A DNA stretch of 64,000 nt. Origin: Lota lota. Taxonomy: Eukaryota > Chordata > Actinopteri > Gadiformes > Lotidae. How positions within the stretch are numbered: the stretch's first letter is position 1; each line of letters opens with the position of its first letter. The position numbers were made by a program, and so were the translations under genes. Below, one piece after another: positions 38,825 through 51,900 of this stretch. Below the pieces are notes generated by a model. That model did not search any database. It was not told the origin of the DNA and was given only the letters and a program-made list of their open reading frames with translations. The stretch lies in contig JACYXH010000235.1 of NCBI GenBank assembly GCA_026745465.1, forward strand, positions 475,001-539,000, in the 5' to 3' direction.

Positions 38825-41800
38825 AAAATCGGTGTGGCGGTGTGGTGGCGGTGTGGTGATCGGTGTGGCGGTGTGGTGATCGGTGTGGCGTTGTGGTTTT
38901 GATCAGTGTGGCGTTGTGCTGATCAGTGTGGCGTTGTGGTGATTGGTGTGGCGGTGTGGTGACCATGATCGTTGTGGCGTTGTGGTTATGATTATTGGTG
39001 TGGCGTTGTGGTGATGTGTGTGGCGGTTTGGTGATCGGTGTGGCGTAGTGTTTTTGATGATCGGTGTGGCGTTGTGGTTATGATGATCGATGTGGCGATG
39101 TGGTAATCGGTGTGGCGGTTTAGTGATCGGTGTAGCGTTGTGGTTTTGAAGATCGGTGTGGCGTTGTGATAATCGGTGTGGCGGTGTGGTGATCGGTGTG
39201 GTGATCATGATCGGTGTGGCGTTGTGGTTATGATGATCAGTGTTACGTTGTGGTGATCGTAGTGGCATTGTGGTGATGATGATCGGTGTGACGTTGTGGT
39301 GATCGTTGTAGTGATTATGATCAGTGTGGTGGTGTGGTTATGATGATCGGTGTGGCGGTTTAGCAATCGGTGAAGCGTTGTGGTTTTGATGATCGGTGTG
39401 GCGTTGTGATAATCGGTGTGGCGGTTTGGTGATCGGTGTAGCTCTGTGGTTTTGATGATCGTTGTAGTGATCGGTGTGGTGATGATGATTGCTGTGTCGT
39501 TGTGGTGATCGCTGTGGCGGTGTAGTGATCTGTGTGGCATAGTGGTTATGATTATCAGTGATACGTTGGGTTGATCGGTGTGGAATTGTGGTGATGAAGA
39601 TCGGTGTGGCATTGTAATGATCGGTGTGGTGATCAGTGTGGCGTTGTGATTAGGATGATCGTTGTGGTGATCGGTGTGGCATTGTGGTGATCGTTGTAGT
39701 GATTATGATCAGTGTGGTGGTGTGGTTATGATGATCGTTGTGGTAGTCGGTGTGGCGGTTTAGTGATCGGTGAAGCGTTGTGGTTTTGATGATTGGTGTG
39801 GCGTTGTGATAATCAGTGTGGCGGTTTGGTGATCGGTGTAGCTCTGTGGTTTTGATGATCGGTGTGGCGGTGTGGTGATGATGAATGCTGTGTCGTTGTG
39901 GTGATCGCTGTGGCGGCGTAGTGATCGATGTGGTGTGATGATGATCGTTGTGGTGATCGGTGTGGCAGTGTGGTGATCGGTGTGGTGTTGTCGTTATGAT
40001 GATCAGTGTGGCGTTGTGGTGATCTGTAAAGTGTTGTTGGGAACATGATCGGTGTGACGTTGTGGTGATCGGTATGGAATTGTGGTGATCGTTGTAGTGA
40101 TTATGATCAGTGTGGTGGTGTAGTTATGATGATCGGTGTGGCGGGTTAGCAATCGGTGAAGGGTTGTGGTTTTGATGATCGGTGTGCCGTTGTGATAATA
40201 GGTGTGGCTCTAGTTTTGATGATCGGTGTGGCATTGTGGTGATGATGATTGGTGTGGCATTGTAATGATCGGTGTGGTGATCGGTGTGGCGTTGTGGTTA
40301 TGATGATCGATGTGGCGTTGTGGTGATCGGTGTGGCGTTGTGGTGATGATGATCTTTGTGGTGATCGGTGTGGCAATGTGATGATCAGTGTGGCGTTGTG
40401 GTGATCTGTGTAGCGTTGTTGGGATCATGATCGGTGTGACGTTGTGGTGATCGGTGTGGCATTGTGGTGATCGGTGTAGTGATTATGATCAGTGTGGCGG
40501 TGTGGTGATCGGTGTGGCGTTGTGGTTTTGATGATCAGTGTGGCGTTGTGGTGATCGGTGTGGAGTTGTGGTGATTGGTGTGGCGGTGTGGTGATGATGA
40601 TCGGTGTGGTGTTGTGGTGATCAATGTGTTGGTGTTGTGATGATGATCGGTGTGGCGTTATGATTATTGGTGTGGCGTTATGATTATTGGTGTGGCGTTG
40701 TGGTGATGTGTGGCGGTTTGGTTATCGGTGTGGCGTTGTGGTTATGAAAATCGATGTGGCTATGTGGTAATCGTTGTGGCGGTTTAGTTATCGGTGTAGC
40801 GTTGTGGTTTTGAAGATCGGTGTGGCGTTGTGGTGATCATTGTGGTTATGATGATCAGTGTTACATTGTGGTGATCGTAGTGGCATTGTGGTTTTGATGA
40901 TCGGTGTGGCGTTGTGGTAATCGGTGTGGCGGTTTGGTGATCGGTGTAGCGCTGTGGTTTTGATGATCGTTGTGGTGATCGGTGTGGCGGTGTGGTGATA
41001 ATGATCGGTGTGACGTTGTGGTGAGCGGTGTGGCGTAGTGGTTATGATGATCAGTGTTACGTTATGGTGATCGTAGTGGCATTGTGGTGATGATGATCGG
41101 TGTTGCATTGTGGTTATGATGATCGGTGTGGTGCTGTGGTGATTGGTGTGGGGTTTTGGTGATGATGATCGATGTGGTGATCGGTGTCGCAGTGTGGTGA
41201 TCGATGTGGTGTTGTCGTTATGATGATCGATGTGGCGTTGTGGTGATCGGTGTGGTGATTATGATCAGTGTGGCATTGTGGTTTTGATGATCGGTGTGGC
41301 ATTGTGGTGATCGGTGTAGTGATTATGATCAGTTTGGCGGTGTCGTCATGATGATCGGTGTGGCATTGTGGTGATAATGATCGGTGTTCCATTGTGGTGA
41401 TCGGTGTGGCGTTATGGGGATGATGATTGTTGTGGTGATCGGTGTAGTGTTTTGGTGATGATGATCGGTGTAACGTTGTGGTGATCGGTATGGCATTGTG
41501 GGGATCAGTGTGGCGGTGTGGAGATGAAGATCAGTGTGGCGGTGTGGTGATTGGTGTGGCATTGTGGTGATCGGTGTACTGATTATGATCAGTGTGGCGG
41601 TGTGGTGATCTGTGTGGCGTTGTGGTTTTGATGATCAGTTTGGCGTTGTGGTCATCGGTGTGGAGTTTTGGTGATTGGTGTGGCGGTGTGGTGATCGTTG
41701 TGTTAGTGTTGTGATGATGATCGTTGTGGTTATGATGATTGGTGTGGTGATGTGTGTGGCGGTTTGGTGATCGGTGTGGCGTTGTGGTTTTGATGATCGG

Positions 41801-44273
41801 TGTGGCATTGTGGTTATGATGATCGATGTGGTAATCGGTGTGGCGGTTTAGTGGTCGGTGTGGCGTTGTGATAATCGGTGTGGCGGTTTGGTGATCGGTG
41901 TAGCGCTGTGGTTTTGATGATCGGTGTGGTGTTGTGGTGATCGGTGTGGTGATAATGATCGGTGTGGCGTTGTGGTGAGCGGTGTGGCGTTGTGGTGATC
42001 GGTGTGGCGTTGTGGTTTTGATGATCGGTGTGGTGATCGTTGTGGTGATCATTGTGGCGTTGTGGTGATCATTGTGGCATTGCGGTGATTGCTGTAGTGA
42101 TTATGATCAGTGTGGCGGTGTGGTCATGATGATCGTTGTGGTGATAATGATCGGTGTGGCATTGTGGTTATGATGATCGGTGTGGCGTTGTGGTTATGAT
42201 GATCGGTGTGGCGTTGTGGTGATCGGTGTTGCGTTTTGGGGTTGATGATCGGTGAGTCGTTGTCGTTATGATGATCAATGTTGCGTTGTGGTGATCTGTG
42301 TAGTGTTTTGATGATGATGATCGAGGTGACGTTGTGGCGATCGGTGTGGTGTTGTGGTGATTATGATCAGTGTGGCATTATGGTAATGAGGATCGATGTG
42401 ACGTTGTGGTGATTGGTGTGGCGTTGTGGTTATCGGTGTGGTGATTATGATCAGTGTGGCGTTGTGGTGATCGGTGTAGTGTTTTGGTGATGATCATCGG
42501 TGTAATGTTGTTGTGATCTATGTGGCATTGTGGTGATCGCTGTGGTGATTATGATCAGTGTGGCATTGTGGTTTTGATGATCTGTGTGGCGTTGTGGTGA
42601 TCGTTGTGGCGGTGTGGTGATGATCGGTGTGGCGGTGTGGTGATCGGTGTGGCGGTGGTGATTGGTGTGGTGATGATGAACGGTGTGGCGTTGTGGTGAT
42701 GATGATCGGTGTGTTGTTGTGGTGATCGGTGTGTCGGTGTAGTGATCGTAGTGGCATTGTGGTGATGATGATCGTTGTGGCATTGTGGTGATCGGTGTGG
42801 TGATCGGTGTGGCATTGAGGTTATGATGATCGGTGTGGCGTTCTGGTGATGATGATCATTGTGGCGTTGTTGTGATCGGTGTGGCATTGTGGTGATCGGT
42901 GTGGCGTTGTGGTTATGATGATCAATGTTGTGTTGATCTGTGTAGTGTTTTTGTGATGATGATTAGTGTGGCGTTGTGGTGATCGTTGTGGTGATTGGTG
43001 TGGCGGTGTGATTATGATGATCGGTGTGGCGTTTTGGTGATGATGATCAGTGTGGCGTTGTGGAAATCTGTGTAGCGTTGTTTGGATGATGATTGGTGTG
43101 ACGTTGTGGTGATAATGATCGGTCTGGTGTTGCGTTGATTGGTGTGGCATTCTGGTTATGATCGGTGTGGCGTTGTGGTGATGATGATCGATGTGGCGTT
43201 GTGGTGATCGGTGTGGCATTGTGGTGATCGGTGTGGCATTGTGGTGATAGGTGTGGCGTAGTTGTTATGATGATCAATGTTGGGTTGTGGTGATCTGTAT
43301 CGTGTTTTGGTGATGGTGATCGGTGTGGCGTTGTTGTGATCGGTGTGGTGATTATGATCGGTGTGGCATTGTGGTTTTGATGATTGGTGTGGTGATGATG
43401 ATTGGTGTGGCGTTGTGGTGATGATAATCGTTGTGGTGATTGGTATGGCAGTGTGGTGATCAGTGTGGCGTTGTGGTTATGATGATCAGTGTGGCGTTGT
43501 GGTGATCCATGTAGCATTGTTGTGATGATGATCGTTGTGACGTTGTGGTATCGGTATGGCGTTGTGGTTATCGGTTTGGTGATTTCGATCAGTGTGGCAT
43601 TGTGGTTATGATCCGTGTTGCGTTGTGGTGTTGTGGTTATCGGTGTGGTGGTGTGGTCATGATTATTGGTGTGGCGTTTAAGTGATGATGATCGGTGATG
43701 CGTTCTGATCAGTTTGTCGTTGTGGTTATCGGTGTGGCGGTATGGCGTTGTGGTGATCGGTGTAGCGTTGTGGTGATTATGATCGGTATGATATTGTGGT
43801 GATCGGTGTGGTGGTGTGGTGATGTTGATCGGTGTGGCGGTGTGGTTACTATGATCGGTGTGGCGTTGTGGTGATCGGTGTAGCGTTGTGGTGATCGGTG
43901 TGGTGGTGATGTTGAGCGGTGTGGTGATGATGATGGATGGGGCGTTGTGGTAATCGGTGTGGCGGTGTGGTGATCAGTGTGGCATTGTGGTTATGATGAT
44001 CGGTGTTACTTTGTGGTGATCAGTGTGGCGTTGTGGTCATGATGATCACTGTGGCGTTGTGGTGATCCGTGCAGCATTGTAGTGATGATGTTCTGTGTGA
44101 CGTTGTGGTGATCGGTGTGGTGATTGGTGTGTCGTTGTGGTTATGATGATCGTGTGGTGATGATGATCGGTGTGGCGTTGTGGTGATGATGATCGGTGTG
44201 GCGTTGTGTTTATGATGATCGGTGTGGCGTTGTGGTGATTGTTGTGGTAATGATGATCGGTGTAGAGTTGTGT
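38825..44273. repeat. GATC satellite array, proximal block (5.4 kb)
   Basis: Tandem array whose basic 20-bp monomer is GATCGGTGTGGCGTTGTGGT. It is mixed with a 26-bp form that carries six further bases (TATGAT, TTTGAT or GATGAT) before the next GATC. The plus strand is almost free of C outside GATC and GGCG; the minus strand is CA-rich. Common variants are GGCGG for GGCGT, GGCAT, TGATCAG and a TGTAG start. The array begins sharply at about 38825 and stops at 44273, where an LTR begins. Reverse-strand frames are open only because the monomer contains no stop triplet on that strand. Confidence 0.95.
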
Positions 44274-44735
44274 TGTACAAAATACGCTCAACTCGAAATG
44301 TCTGCCGGGATGTAACCTGACACTTCGACCTAGGCGAATGACACCCTGTGAAGTGTGGCTTTATGTAAATCTTCTACAGTATGCGGCCAAGATACTGTTG
44401 CATTCCCCCAACGGAAAAGTGCCCATGGAACACTAACCCATCATTCTCGACGAAGACCCCCAGCTGAGGAGAGGGGAACATATAACCCATTTCCGCAGGG
44501 ATCGCGCCTTCTTCTCCGGTGTTCTCTCGCGGGTGTACACCTTTAAGGCATGGGCCAATCGACAAGAATACAGCGCGTGTTAGAGATTGTAGCATGTATC
44601 GGGATTTGACATTTTTGTGTTCTATATTAGTATTGGAATAAAATACCATACCGCATTACTAATTCAACTCGCATCTTTGGTTCTTTTAAGCGGGTTTCCA
44701 AGTTTAACATCGTCTTGCCTTTTAATTTACCAACA
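44274..44735 (+). mobile_element. Endogenous retrovirus 5' LTR (about 462 bp)
   Basis: Non-satellite DNA that begins TGTACAAAAT and ends TTTACCAACA, the TG...CA borders of an LTR, directly followed by a primer binding site. Inside are a TATA-like ACATATAACC at about 44477 and an AATAAA at 44637-44642, which give a U3-R-U5 order. The 5' edge abuts satellite; no target duplication can be checked because no 3' LTR is present in the window. Confidence 0.75.
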
Positions 44736-44737
44736 GT

Positions 44738-44755
44738 TGGTGACCCTGAAGTGAT
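44738..44755 (+). other. Retroviral primer binding site
   Basis: TGGTGACCCTGAAGTGAT starts two bases after the LTR's terminal CA. A PBS begins TGG because it pairs with the CCA end of a tRNA. The tRNA species is not assigned. Confidence 0.65.
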
Positions 44756-45640
44756 GTCTAAGGAAGACAAAGGAACCCGGTGCAGCCGACGACGGCTGGG
44801 AGGCCCCGGACCAACCTCTGTATCTCCTCGGCGCCAGTTTAACCAAGGTAAGCAGGACCTGTGTTAACAACCGAACCTGTATAGGACAATTCCGGCCCCC
44901 GGAATTTAACTTAGAATAAGCCCAGTCTATTAGGAGGAGATGTAGACGGTGGGTAGGGATATCCCACCGAGAGGTCTGCATCATTGTGTACCATGAACTA
45001 AATGCAAAGGTGTCAAATCACGTATATTCCATTGATTGTTATGTTTGTTTCTAAGCCGTGATGGCAAAGTCGTCTAAGACGACGGGGAATTAAATGTTAG
45101 TTTTGGCTGCTTGTCTGTTGGCCGTGATGGCAGTCGTCCCAGACGAATTATAACTAAATGTTGGATGTTTGTTTGTCAGCCGTGATGACGGAGTTATCTA
45201 AGACGACAGGGAATTAAATGTTAGTAACTAAATGTGAAACGTCTGTAATTAAACTGTACTAGAGGAGTCGTGATGGTGAGGAATAATTGACAAAGGAGAA
45301 AAACCGTGATGGCGGTAGGATGAACTAATGTAAGAGGAAATATGAACACGAGGGACGACGTAAACAACGATAGTCCAACGTCGGAAAGGGAGATAGGAAA
45401 ATAAAACTATAATAATAATGTTAATAATAATACTAATAAGTTGAATTACAATCATGGTGAAAACAATGACGGAACAGGAACAGGTTGAAAAAGTGGGAAA
45501 ATGTTAAAAAAAACTGCAGAGAGGAGGACCACTGGCAGAGAAGGAGCTAGTCCAGTGGATTAATAGGCGGGACAAATATATGAAAGAATGGCAAGACAAA
45601 GGGTGGGTGTTGAGGAGCGGCCCTTATGGCCGATCAGCTT
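44756..45640 (+). mobile_element. ERV leader and broken gag start
   Basis: Leader downstream of the primer site. From 45055 to about 45235 a unit of roughly 65 bases is repeated three times. Each copy contains GCCGTGATG and a hairpin-forming stretch such as GTCGTCTAAGACGAC. Two more CGTGATGG motifs follow near 45270 and 45305. An AT-rich stretch leads to an ATG at 45454 that opens a gag-like frame (EQEQVEKVGK). The frame is interrupted by a stop within about 20 codons, then continues in a charged, matrix-like stretch (WINRRDKYMKEWQDKGW). At about 45640 the retroviral sequence ends inside satellite. No other viral gene is intact here. Confidence 0.65.
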
Positions 45641-46214
45641 TAGATGATCGGTGTGGCGTTGTGGTTATGATCATCGTTGTGGTGATCGGTGTGGCGTTCT
45701 GGTGATGATGATCATTGTGGCGTTGTGGTGATCAGTATGGCGTTGTGGTTTTGATGATCAGTTTGGCGTTGTGGTGATTGGTGTGGCGGTGTGGTGATGA
45801 TGATCGGTTTGGCGTTGTGGTGATGATAATCGGTGTGTTGTTGTGGTGATCGGTGTGGCGGTGTAGTGATCGGTGTGGCGTTGTGGTGATCGTAGTGGCA
45901 TTGTGGTGATGATGATCGTTGTGGAATTGTGGTGATCGGTGTGGTGATGATGACCGGTGTGGCATTGTGGTAATGATGATCGGTGTGGTGATCGGTGTGG
46001 TGATCAGTGTGGTGTTGTGGTTATGACTATCGGTGTTGCGTTGTGGTGATCGGTGTTGCGTTGTGGTGATCGGTGTGGCGTTGTGGTGATCGGTGTGTTG
46101 GTGTGGTGATGATGATCGGTGTGGCGTTGTGGTGATTGGTGTGGCGGTGTGGTGATCGTAGTGGCATTGTGGTGATGATGATCGTTGTGGCATTATGGTG
46201 ATCGGTGTGGCGTT
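45641..46214. repeat. GATC satellite block between retroviral pieces
   Basis: About 570 bases of the same 20/26-bp satellite. It joins the truncated gag segment on its left to an AT-rich segment on its right. Confidence 0.9.
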
Positions 46215-46937
46215 GTTAAAACAAATAAAAAGAAAAGAAAAATAAATAATAATTATAAGAATTATAATTCTAATAAGAATACTAATACTAATAATAAGTA
46301 TTTTTTTAATTAATAAAATATAAAACATTAAAATAAATTTAAATTAAAATAATAAAGAATAATTATAATAATAATATTTATAAAAAATAAAATAAAGAAA
46401 ATAAAGAAAATAAATAATTATACCAATAAGAAATAAAATAAATAAAATAGAGAATAATAATAATAATAATACTACAATATAAATAAAATAAATAAAGTAA
46501 AGAATAATAATACTAATAATTTGAATTACAATCATGGCAAATACAATGACGGAACAGGAACAGGTTGAAAAAGTGGGAAAATGTATCTCCCTTTCCTGTA
46601 CTCTCCCGCCTGTCCAGTCAATCTGCTAGGGAGAGACCTGCTGTGTCGACTAAAGATTACAGTGCGCTGCCTGGGTACCACCGAAACCATTACTCATTTA
46701 TCCCAAGGCCTCTTTCCCCTGGTCACGACACCACCCCCGGCCCATCGATCTCTGGAAGTGTATTGGCTCCGACTGATAACCTCAGACGGTTCCCCCTCCA
46801 TCCTCACGGATTTCCAAGTATGAAAAGACTGGATATTCACCCAGTGCACGTTCTACCTACCCAAATAACCCCCGCACACCACCTTGGCAGTGTTCAACGA
46901 ACCCCAGGCAATCTACCAAGAAGAATGGGACAAATGG
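46215..46937 (+). mobile_element. ERV cassette copy 1 (AT-rich leader, gag start, protease-end fragment)
   Basis: An AT-rich leader (46215 to about 46530, rich in AATAAT) is followed by the gag start found at 45454. An internal deletion then joins it to a pol fragment that contains the retroviral protease C-terminal motif LLGRDLL. The pol frame is opened by the deletion join itself and ends at a premature stop at 46821-46823 (a tryptophan codon changed to TGA relative to copy 2). The segment ends at GACAAATGG and passes directly into satellite. It is defective. Confidence 0.75.
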
Positions 46938-47330
46938 TGATAGGTGTGGTGATGATGATCGGTGTGGCATTGTGGTAATGATGATCGGTGTGGTAATCGG
47001 TGTGGCGGTGTGGTGATCAGTGTGGTGTTGTGGTTATGACTATCGTTGTGGTGATCGGTGTGGCATTGTGGTGATCGGTGTGTTGGTGTGGTGATGATGA
47101 TCGGTGTGGCGTTGTGGTGATTGGTGTGGTGATCAGTGTGGTGTTGTGGTTATGATGATCGGTGTGGCATTGTGGTAATGATGAACGGTGTGGGGTTTTG
47201 GTGATTGGTGTGGCGGTGTGGTGATCAGTGTGGTGTTGTGGTTATGATGATCAGTGTTACGTTGTGGTGATCGTAGTGGCATTGTGGTGATGATGATCGT
47301 TCTGGCATTATGGTGATCGGTGTGGCGTTG
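46938..47330. repeat. GATC satellite spacer between cassette copies 1 and 2
   Basis: About 390 bases of satellite, the repeat part of the first amplified unit. Confidence 0.9.
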
Positions 47331-47917
47331 TAAAACAAATTTTTTTAAACTAAAAAAAACTAATAATAATAATAATACCAATAAGAATTACAAAAATAAA
47401 ATAATAACAAAATAAATAAAATAGAGAACAATAATAGTAATAATAATACTACAATAAAAATAAAATAAATAAAGTAAAGAATAATAGTACTAATAATTTG
47501 AATTACAATCATGTCAAAGACAATGACGGAACAGGAACAAGTTGAAAAAGTGGGAAAATGTATCACCCTTTCCTGTACTCTCCCGCCTGTCCAGTCAATC
47601 TGCTAGGGAGAGACCTGCTGTGGCGACTAAAGATTACAGTGCGCTGCCTGGGGACCACCGAAACCATTACTCATGGGTCCCAAGTCTTCTTTCCCCTGGT
47701 CACGACACCACCTCCGGCCCATCGATCTCTGGAAGTGTATTGGCTCCGACTGATAACCTCAGACGGTTCCCCCTCCATCCTCACGGATTTCAAAGTATGG
47801 AAAGACTGGATATTCACCCAGGGCACATTCTACCTACCCAAAGAACACCCGCACACCACCTTGGCAGTGTTAAACGAACCCCAGGCAATCTACCAAGAAG
47901 AATGGGACAAATGGTGA
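47331..47917 (+). mobile_element. ERV cassette copy 2
   Basis: Same layout and same two junctions as copy 1, about 977 bases downstream. The pol-fragment frame 47558-47917 is open for 119 codons and stops at the satellite junction (TGA from TGGTGAT). It covers only the end of a protease region and adjoining pol sequence, so it is not a complete enzyme. It is the least damaged of the three copies. Confidence 0.75.
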
Positions 47918-48258
47918 TAGGTGTGGTGATGATGATCGGTGTGGCATTGTGGTAATGATGATCGGTGTGGCGGTGTGGTGATCAGTGTGGTGTTGTGGTT
48001 ATGACTATCGGTGCGGCGTTGTGGTGATCGGTGTGGCGTTGTGGTGATCGGTGTGGCGTTGTGGTGATCGGTGTGGTGATCAGTGTGGTGTTGTGGTTAT
48101 GATGATCGGTGTGGCATTGTGGTAATGATGAACGGTTTGGCGTTGTGGTGATTGGTGTGGCGGTGTGGTGATCAGTGTTACGTTGTGGTGATCGTAGTGG
48201 CATTGTGGTGATGATGATCGTTGTGGCATTATGGTGATCGGTGTGGTGGTGTGGTGTT
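47918..48258. repeat. GATC satellite spacer between cassette copies 2 and 3
   Basis: About 340 bases of satellite, the repeat part of the second amplified unit. Confidence 0.9.
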
Positions 48259-48961
48259 GTAAAACAAATAAAAAGTAAAATAAGAATACTAATAATATTT
48301 TTTTTAATTAATAAAATATAAAACATTAAAATAAAAAAAATAATAAAGAATAATTATAATAATAATAATTATAATAATAATTATAAAAAATAAAAAATAA
48401 ATAAAAAAGATATTATAAAACCAATAAGAATTATAAAAATAAAATAATAACAAAATAAATAAAATAGAGAATAATAATAATAGTAATAATAATACTAAAA
48501 TAAAAATAAAATAAATAAAGTAAAGAATAATAGTACTAATAATTTGAATTACAATCATGGCAAATACAATGACGGAACAGGAACAAGTTGAAAAAGTGGG
48601 AAAATGTATCACCCTTTCCTGTACTCTCCCGCCTGTCCAGTCAATCTGCTAGGGAGAGACGTATTGTGTCGACTAAAGATTACAGTGCGCTGCCTGGGGA
48701 CCACCGAAACCATTACTCATGGGTCCCAAGTCCTCTTTCCCCTGGTCACGACACCACCTGCGGCCCATCGATCTCTGGAAGTGTATTGGCTCCGACTGAT
48801 AACCTCAGACGGTTCCCCCTCCATCCTCACGAATTTCAAAGTATGGAAAGACTGGATATTCACCCAGGGCACGTTCTAGCTACCCAAAGAACACCCGCAC
48901 ACCACCTTGGCAGTGTTCAATGAACCCCAGGCAATCTACCAAGAAGAATGGGACAAATGGT
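48259..48961 (+). mobile_element. ERV cassette copy 3
   Basis: Same layout as copies 1 and 2, about 1046 bases after copy 2. The AT-rich leader is longer, with extra TAATAATAAT runs. The pol-fragment frame ends early at 48877-48879 (a tyrosine codon changed to TAG relative to copy 2). It ends at GACAAATGG and runs into the long distal satellite. Confidence 0.75.
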
Positions 48962-51900
48962 GATCGGTGTGATGATGATGATCGGTGTGGCATTGTGGTA
49001 ATGATGATCGGTGTGGTGATCGGTGTGGCGGTGTGGTAATGATGATCGGTGTGTTGATCGGTGTGGCGGTGTGATCGGTGTGGCGGTGTGGTAATGATGA
49101 TCGGTGTGTTGATCGGTGTGGCGGTGTGATCGGTGTGTTGGTGTGGTGATGATGATCGGTTTGGCATTGTGGTGATGATGATCGTTGTGGTGATTGGTGT
49201 GGCGGTGTGGTGATCAGTGTGGTGTTGTGGTTATGATGATCGGTGTGGCATTGTGGTGATCGGTGTGGTGATTGGTGTAGATTTGTGGTTTTGATGATCG
49301 GTGTGGCGTTGTGGTGATCGGTGTGGCGATTGGTGTAGCGTTGTGGTTTTGATGATCAATGTTGAGTTGTGGTGATTGGTGTGGCGGTGTGGTGATGATG
49401 ATCGGTGTGGCGTTGTGGTGATGATGATCGGTGTGTCGTTGTGGTGATCAGTGTGGCGGTGTAGTGATCGGTGTGGCGTTGTGGTGATCGGTGTGGCGGT
49501 GTAGCTATCGGTGTGGCGTTGTGGTTTTGATGATCAGTGTTACGTTGTGGTGATCGTAGTGGCATTGTGGTGATGATGATCGTTTTCGCTTTGTGGTGAT
49601 CGGTGTGGCGGTGTGGTGATCGGTGTGGTGTTGTGGTTATGATGATCGTTGTGGTGATCGGAGTGGCGTTCTGGTGACGATGATCGTTCTAGCGTTGTGT
49701 TGATCGATGTTGTGTTGTGGTTTTGATGATCAGTGTGGCGTTGTGGTGATTGGTGTGGTGTTGTGATGATTGGTGTGGCGCTGTGGTGATTATGATCAGT
49801 GTGGCATTGTGGTTTTGATGATCGGTGTGGCGTTGTGGTGATCTGTGTGGTGTTTTGGTGATTATGATCGGTGTAACGTTGTGGTGATCGGTGTGGCGTT
49901 GGGGTTATCGGTGTGGTGATTATGATCAGTTTGGTGTTGTGGTTTTGCTGATCGTTGTGGTGATTGGTGTGGCGGTGTGGTGATGATGATCGCTGTGGCG
50001 TTGTGGTGATGATGATCGGTGTGTCGTTGTGGTGATCGGTGTGGCGGTGTAGTGATCAGTGTGGTGTTATCGTTATGATGATCAGTGTGGCGTTGTGGTG
50101 ATCTGTGTAGCGTTGTTGGGATGATGATTGGTGTGGCGTTGTGGTGATCGGTATGGCATTGTGGTGATTGGTGTAGTGATTATGATCAGTGTGGCGGTGT
50201 GGTCATGAATATCAGTGTGGCGTTGTGGTGATAATGATCGGTGTGGCGTTGTGGTGATCGGTGTGGCGGTGTGGTGATAATGATCGGTGTGGTGTTGTGG
50301 TGATCGGTGTGGCGGTGTGGTGATAATGATCGGTGTGGTGATCGGTGTGGCCTTGTGGTGATCGGTGTGGCGTTGTGGTTATGATGATCAGTGTTACGTT
50401 GTGGTGATCGTAGTCGCATTGTGGTGATGATGATCAGTGTAGCATTGTGGTTATGATGATTGGTGTGGCGTTGTGGTGATCGGTTTGTTGGTGTGGTGAT
50501 TGGTGTAGCGTTGTGGTTTTGATGATAAATGTTGAGTTGTGGTGATCGGTGTGGTGATTGGTGTGAAGGTGTGGTGATGATGATCGGTGTGGCGTTGTGG
50601 TGATCAGTGTGGCGGTGTAGTGATCGGTGTGGCGTTGTGGTGATTGGTGTGGCGGTGTAGCTATCGGTGTGGCGTTGTGGTTATGATGATCAGTGTTACG
50701 TTGTGGTGATCGTAGTGGCATTGTGGTGATGATGATCGTTTTCGCTTTGTGGTGATCGGTGTGGCGGTGTGGTGATCGGTGTGGCGTTGTGGTTATGATG
50801 ATCGGTGTGGCGTTGTGGTGATCGGAGTGGCGTTCTGGTGACGATGATCGTTGTAGCGTTGTGTTGATCGATGTTGCGTTGTGGTTTTGATGATCAGTGT
50901 GGCGTTGTGGTGATCGGTGTGGCATTTTGATGATTGGTGTGGCGATGTGGTGATGATGATCGGTGTGGCGTTGTGGTGATGATGATCGTTGTGGCATTGT
51001 GGTGATTGGTGTGGTGATCGGTGTGGCGTTGTTGTTATGATGATCGGTGTGGCGTTATGGTGATCGGTGTGGCATTGTGTTGATCGGTGTGGCGTTGTGG
51101 TTATGATTATCAATGTTGCGTTGTGGTGATCTGTTTAGTGTTTTGGTGACGATGATCGGTGTAACGTTGTGGTGATCTGTGTGGCGTTGTGGTGATCGCT
51201 GTGGTGATTATGATCAATGTGGCATAGTGGTTTTGATGATCGGTGTAACGTTGTGGTGATCGGTGTGGTGATTATGATCAGTTAGGTGTTGTGGTTTTGC
51301 TGATCATTGTGGTTATTGGTGTGGTGGTGTGGTGATGATGATTGGTGTGGCGTTGTGGTGATGATGATCGGTGTGTCGTTGTAGTGATCGGTGTGGTGTT
51401 ATCGTTATGATGATCAGTGTGGCGTTGTGGTGATCTCTGTAGTGTTATTGGGATGATGATCGGTGTGGCATTGTGGTGATCGGTGTGGCATTGTGGTGAA
51501 TGGTGTAGTGATTATGATCAGTGTGGCGATGTGGTCATGAATATCGATGTGGCGTTGTGGTGACAATGATCGGTGTGGCGTTGTGGTGATGATGATCGGT
51601 GTGTCGTTGTGGTGATCAGTGTGGCGGTGTAGTGATCGGTGTGGCGTTGTGGTGATCGGTGTGGCGGTGTAGCTATTGGTGTGGCGTTGTGGTTTTGATG
51701 ATCAGTGTTACGTTGTGGTGATCGTATTGGCATTGTGGTGATGATGATCGTTTTCGCTTTGTGGTGATCGGTGTGGCGGTGGTGTGATCGGTGTGGCGTT
51801 GTTGTTATGATAATCGTTGTGGTGATCGGAGTGACGTTCTGGTGACGATGATCGTTGTAGCGTTGTGTTGATCGATGTTGCGTTGTGGTTTTGATGATCA

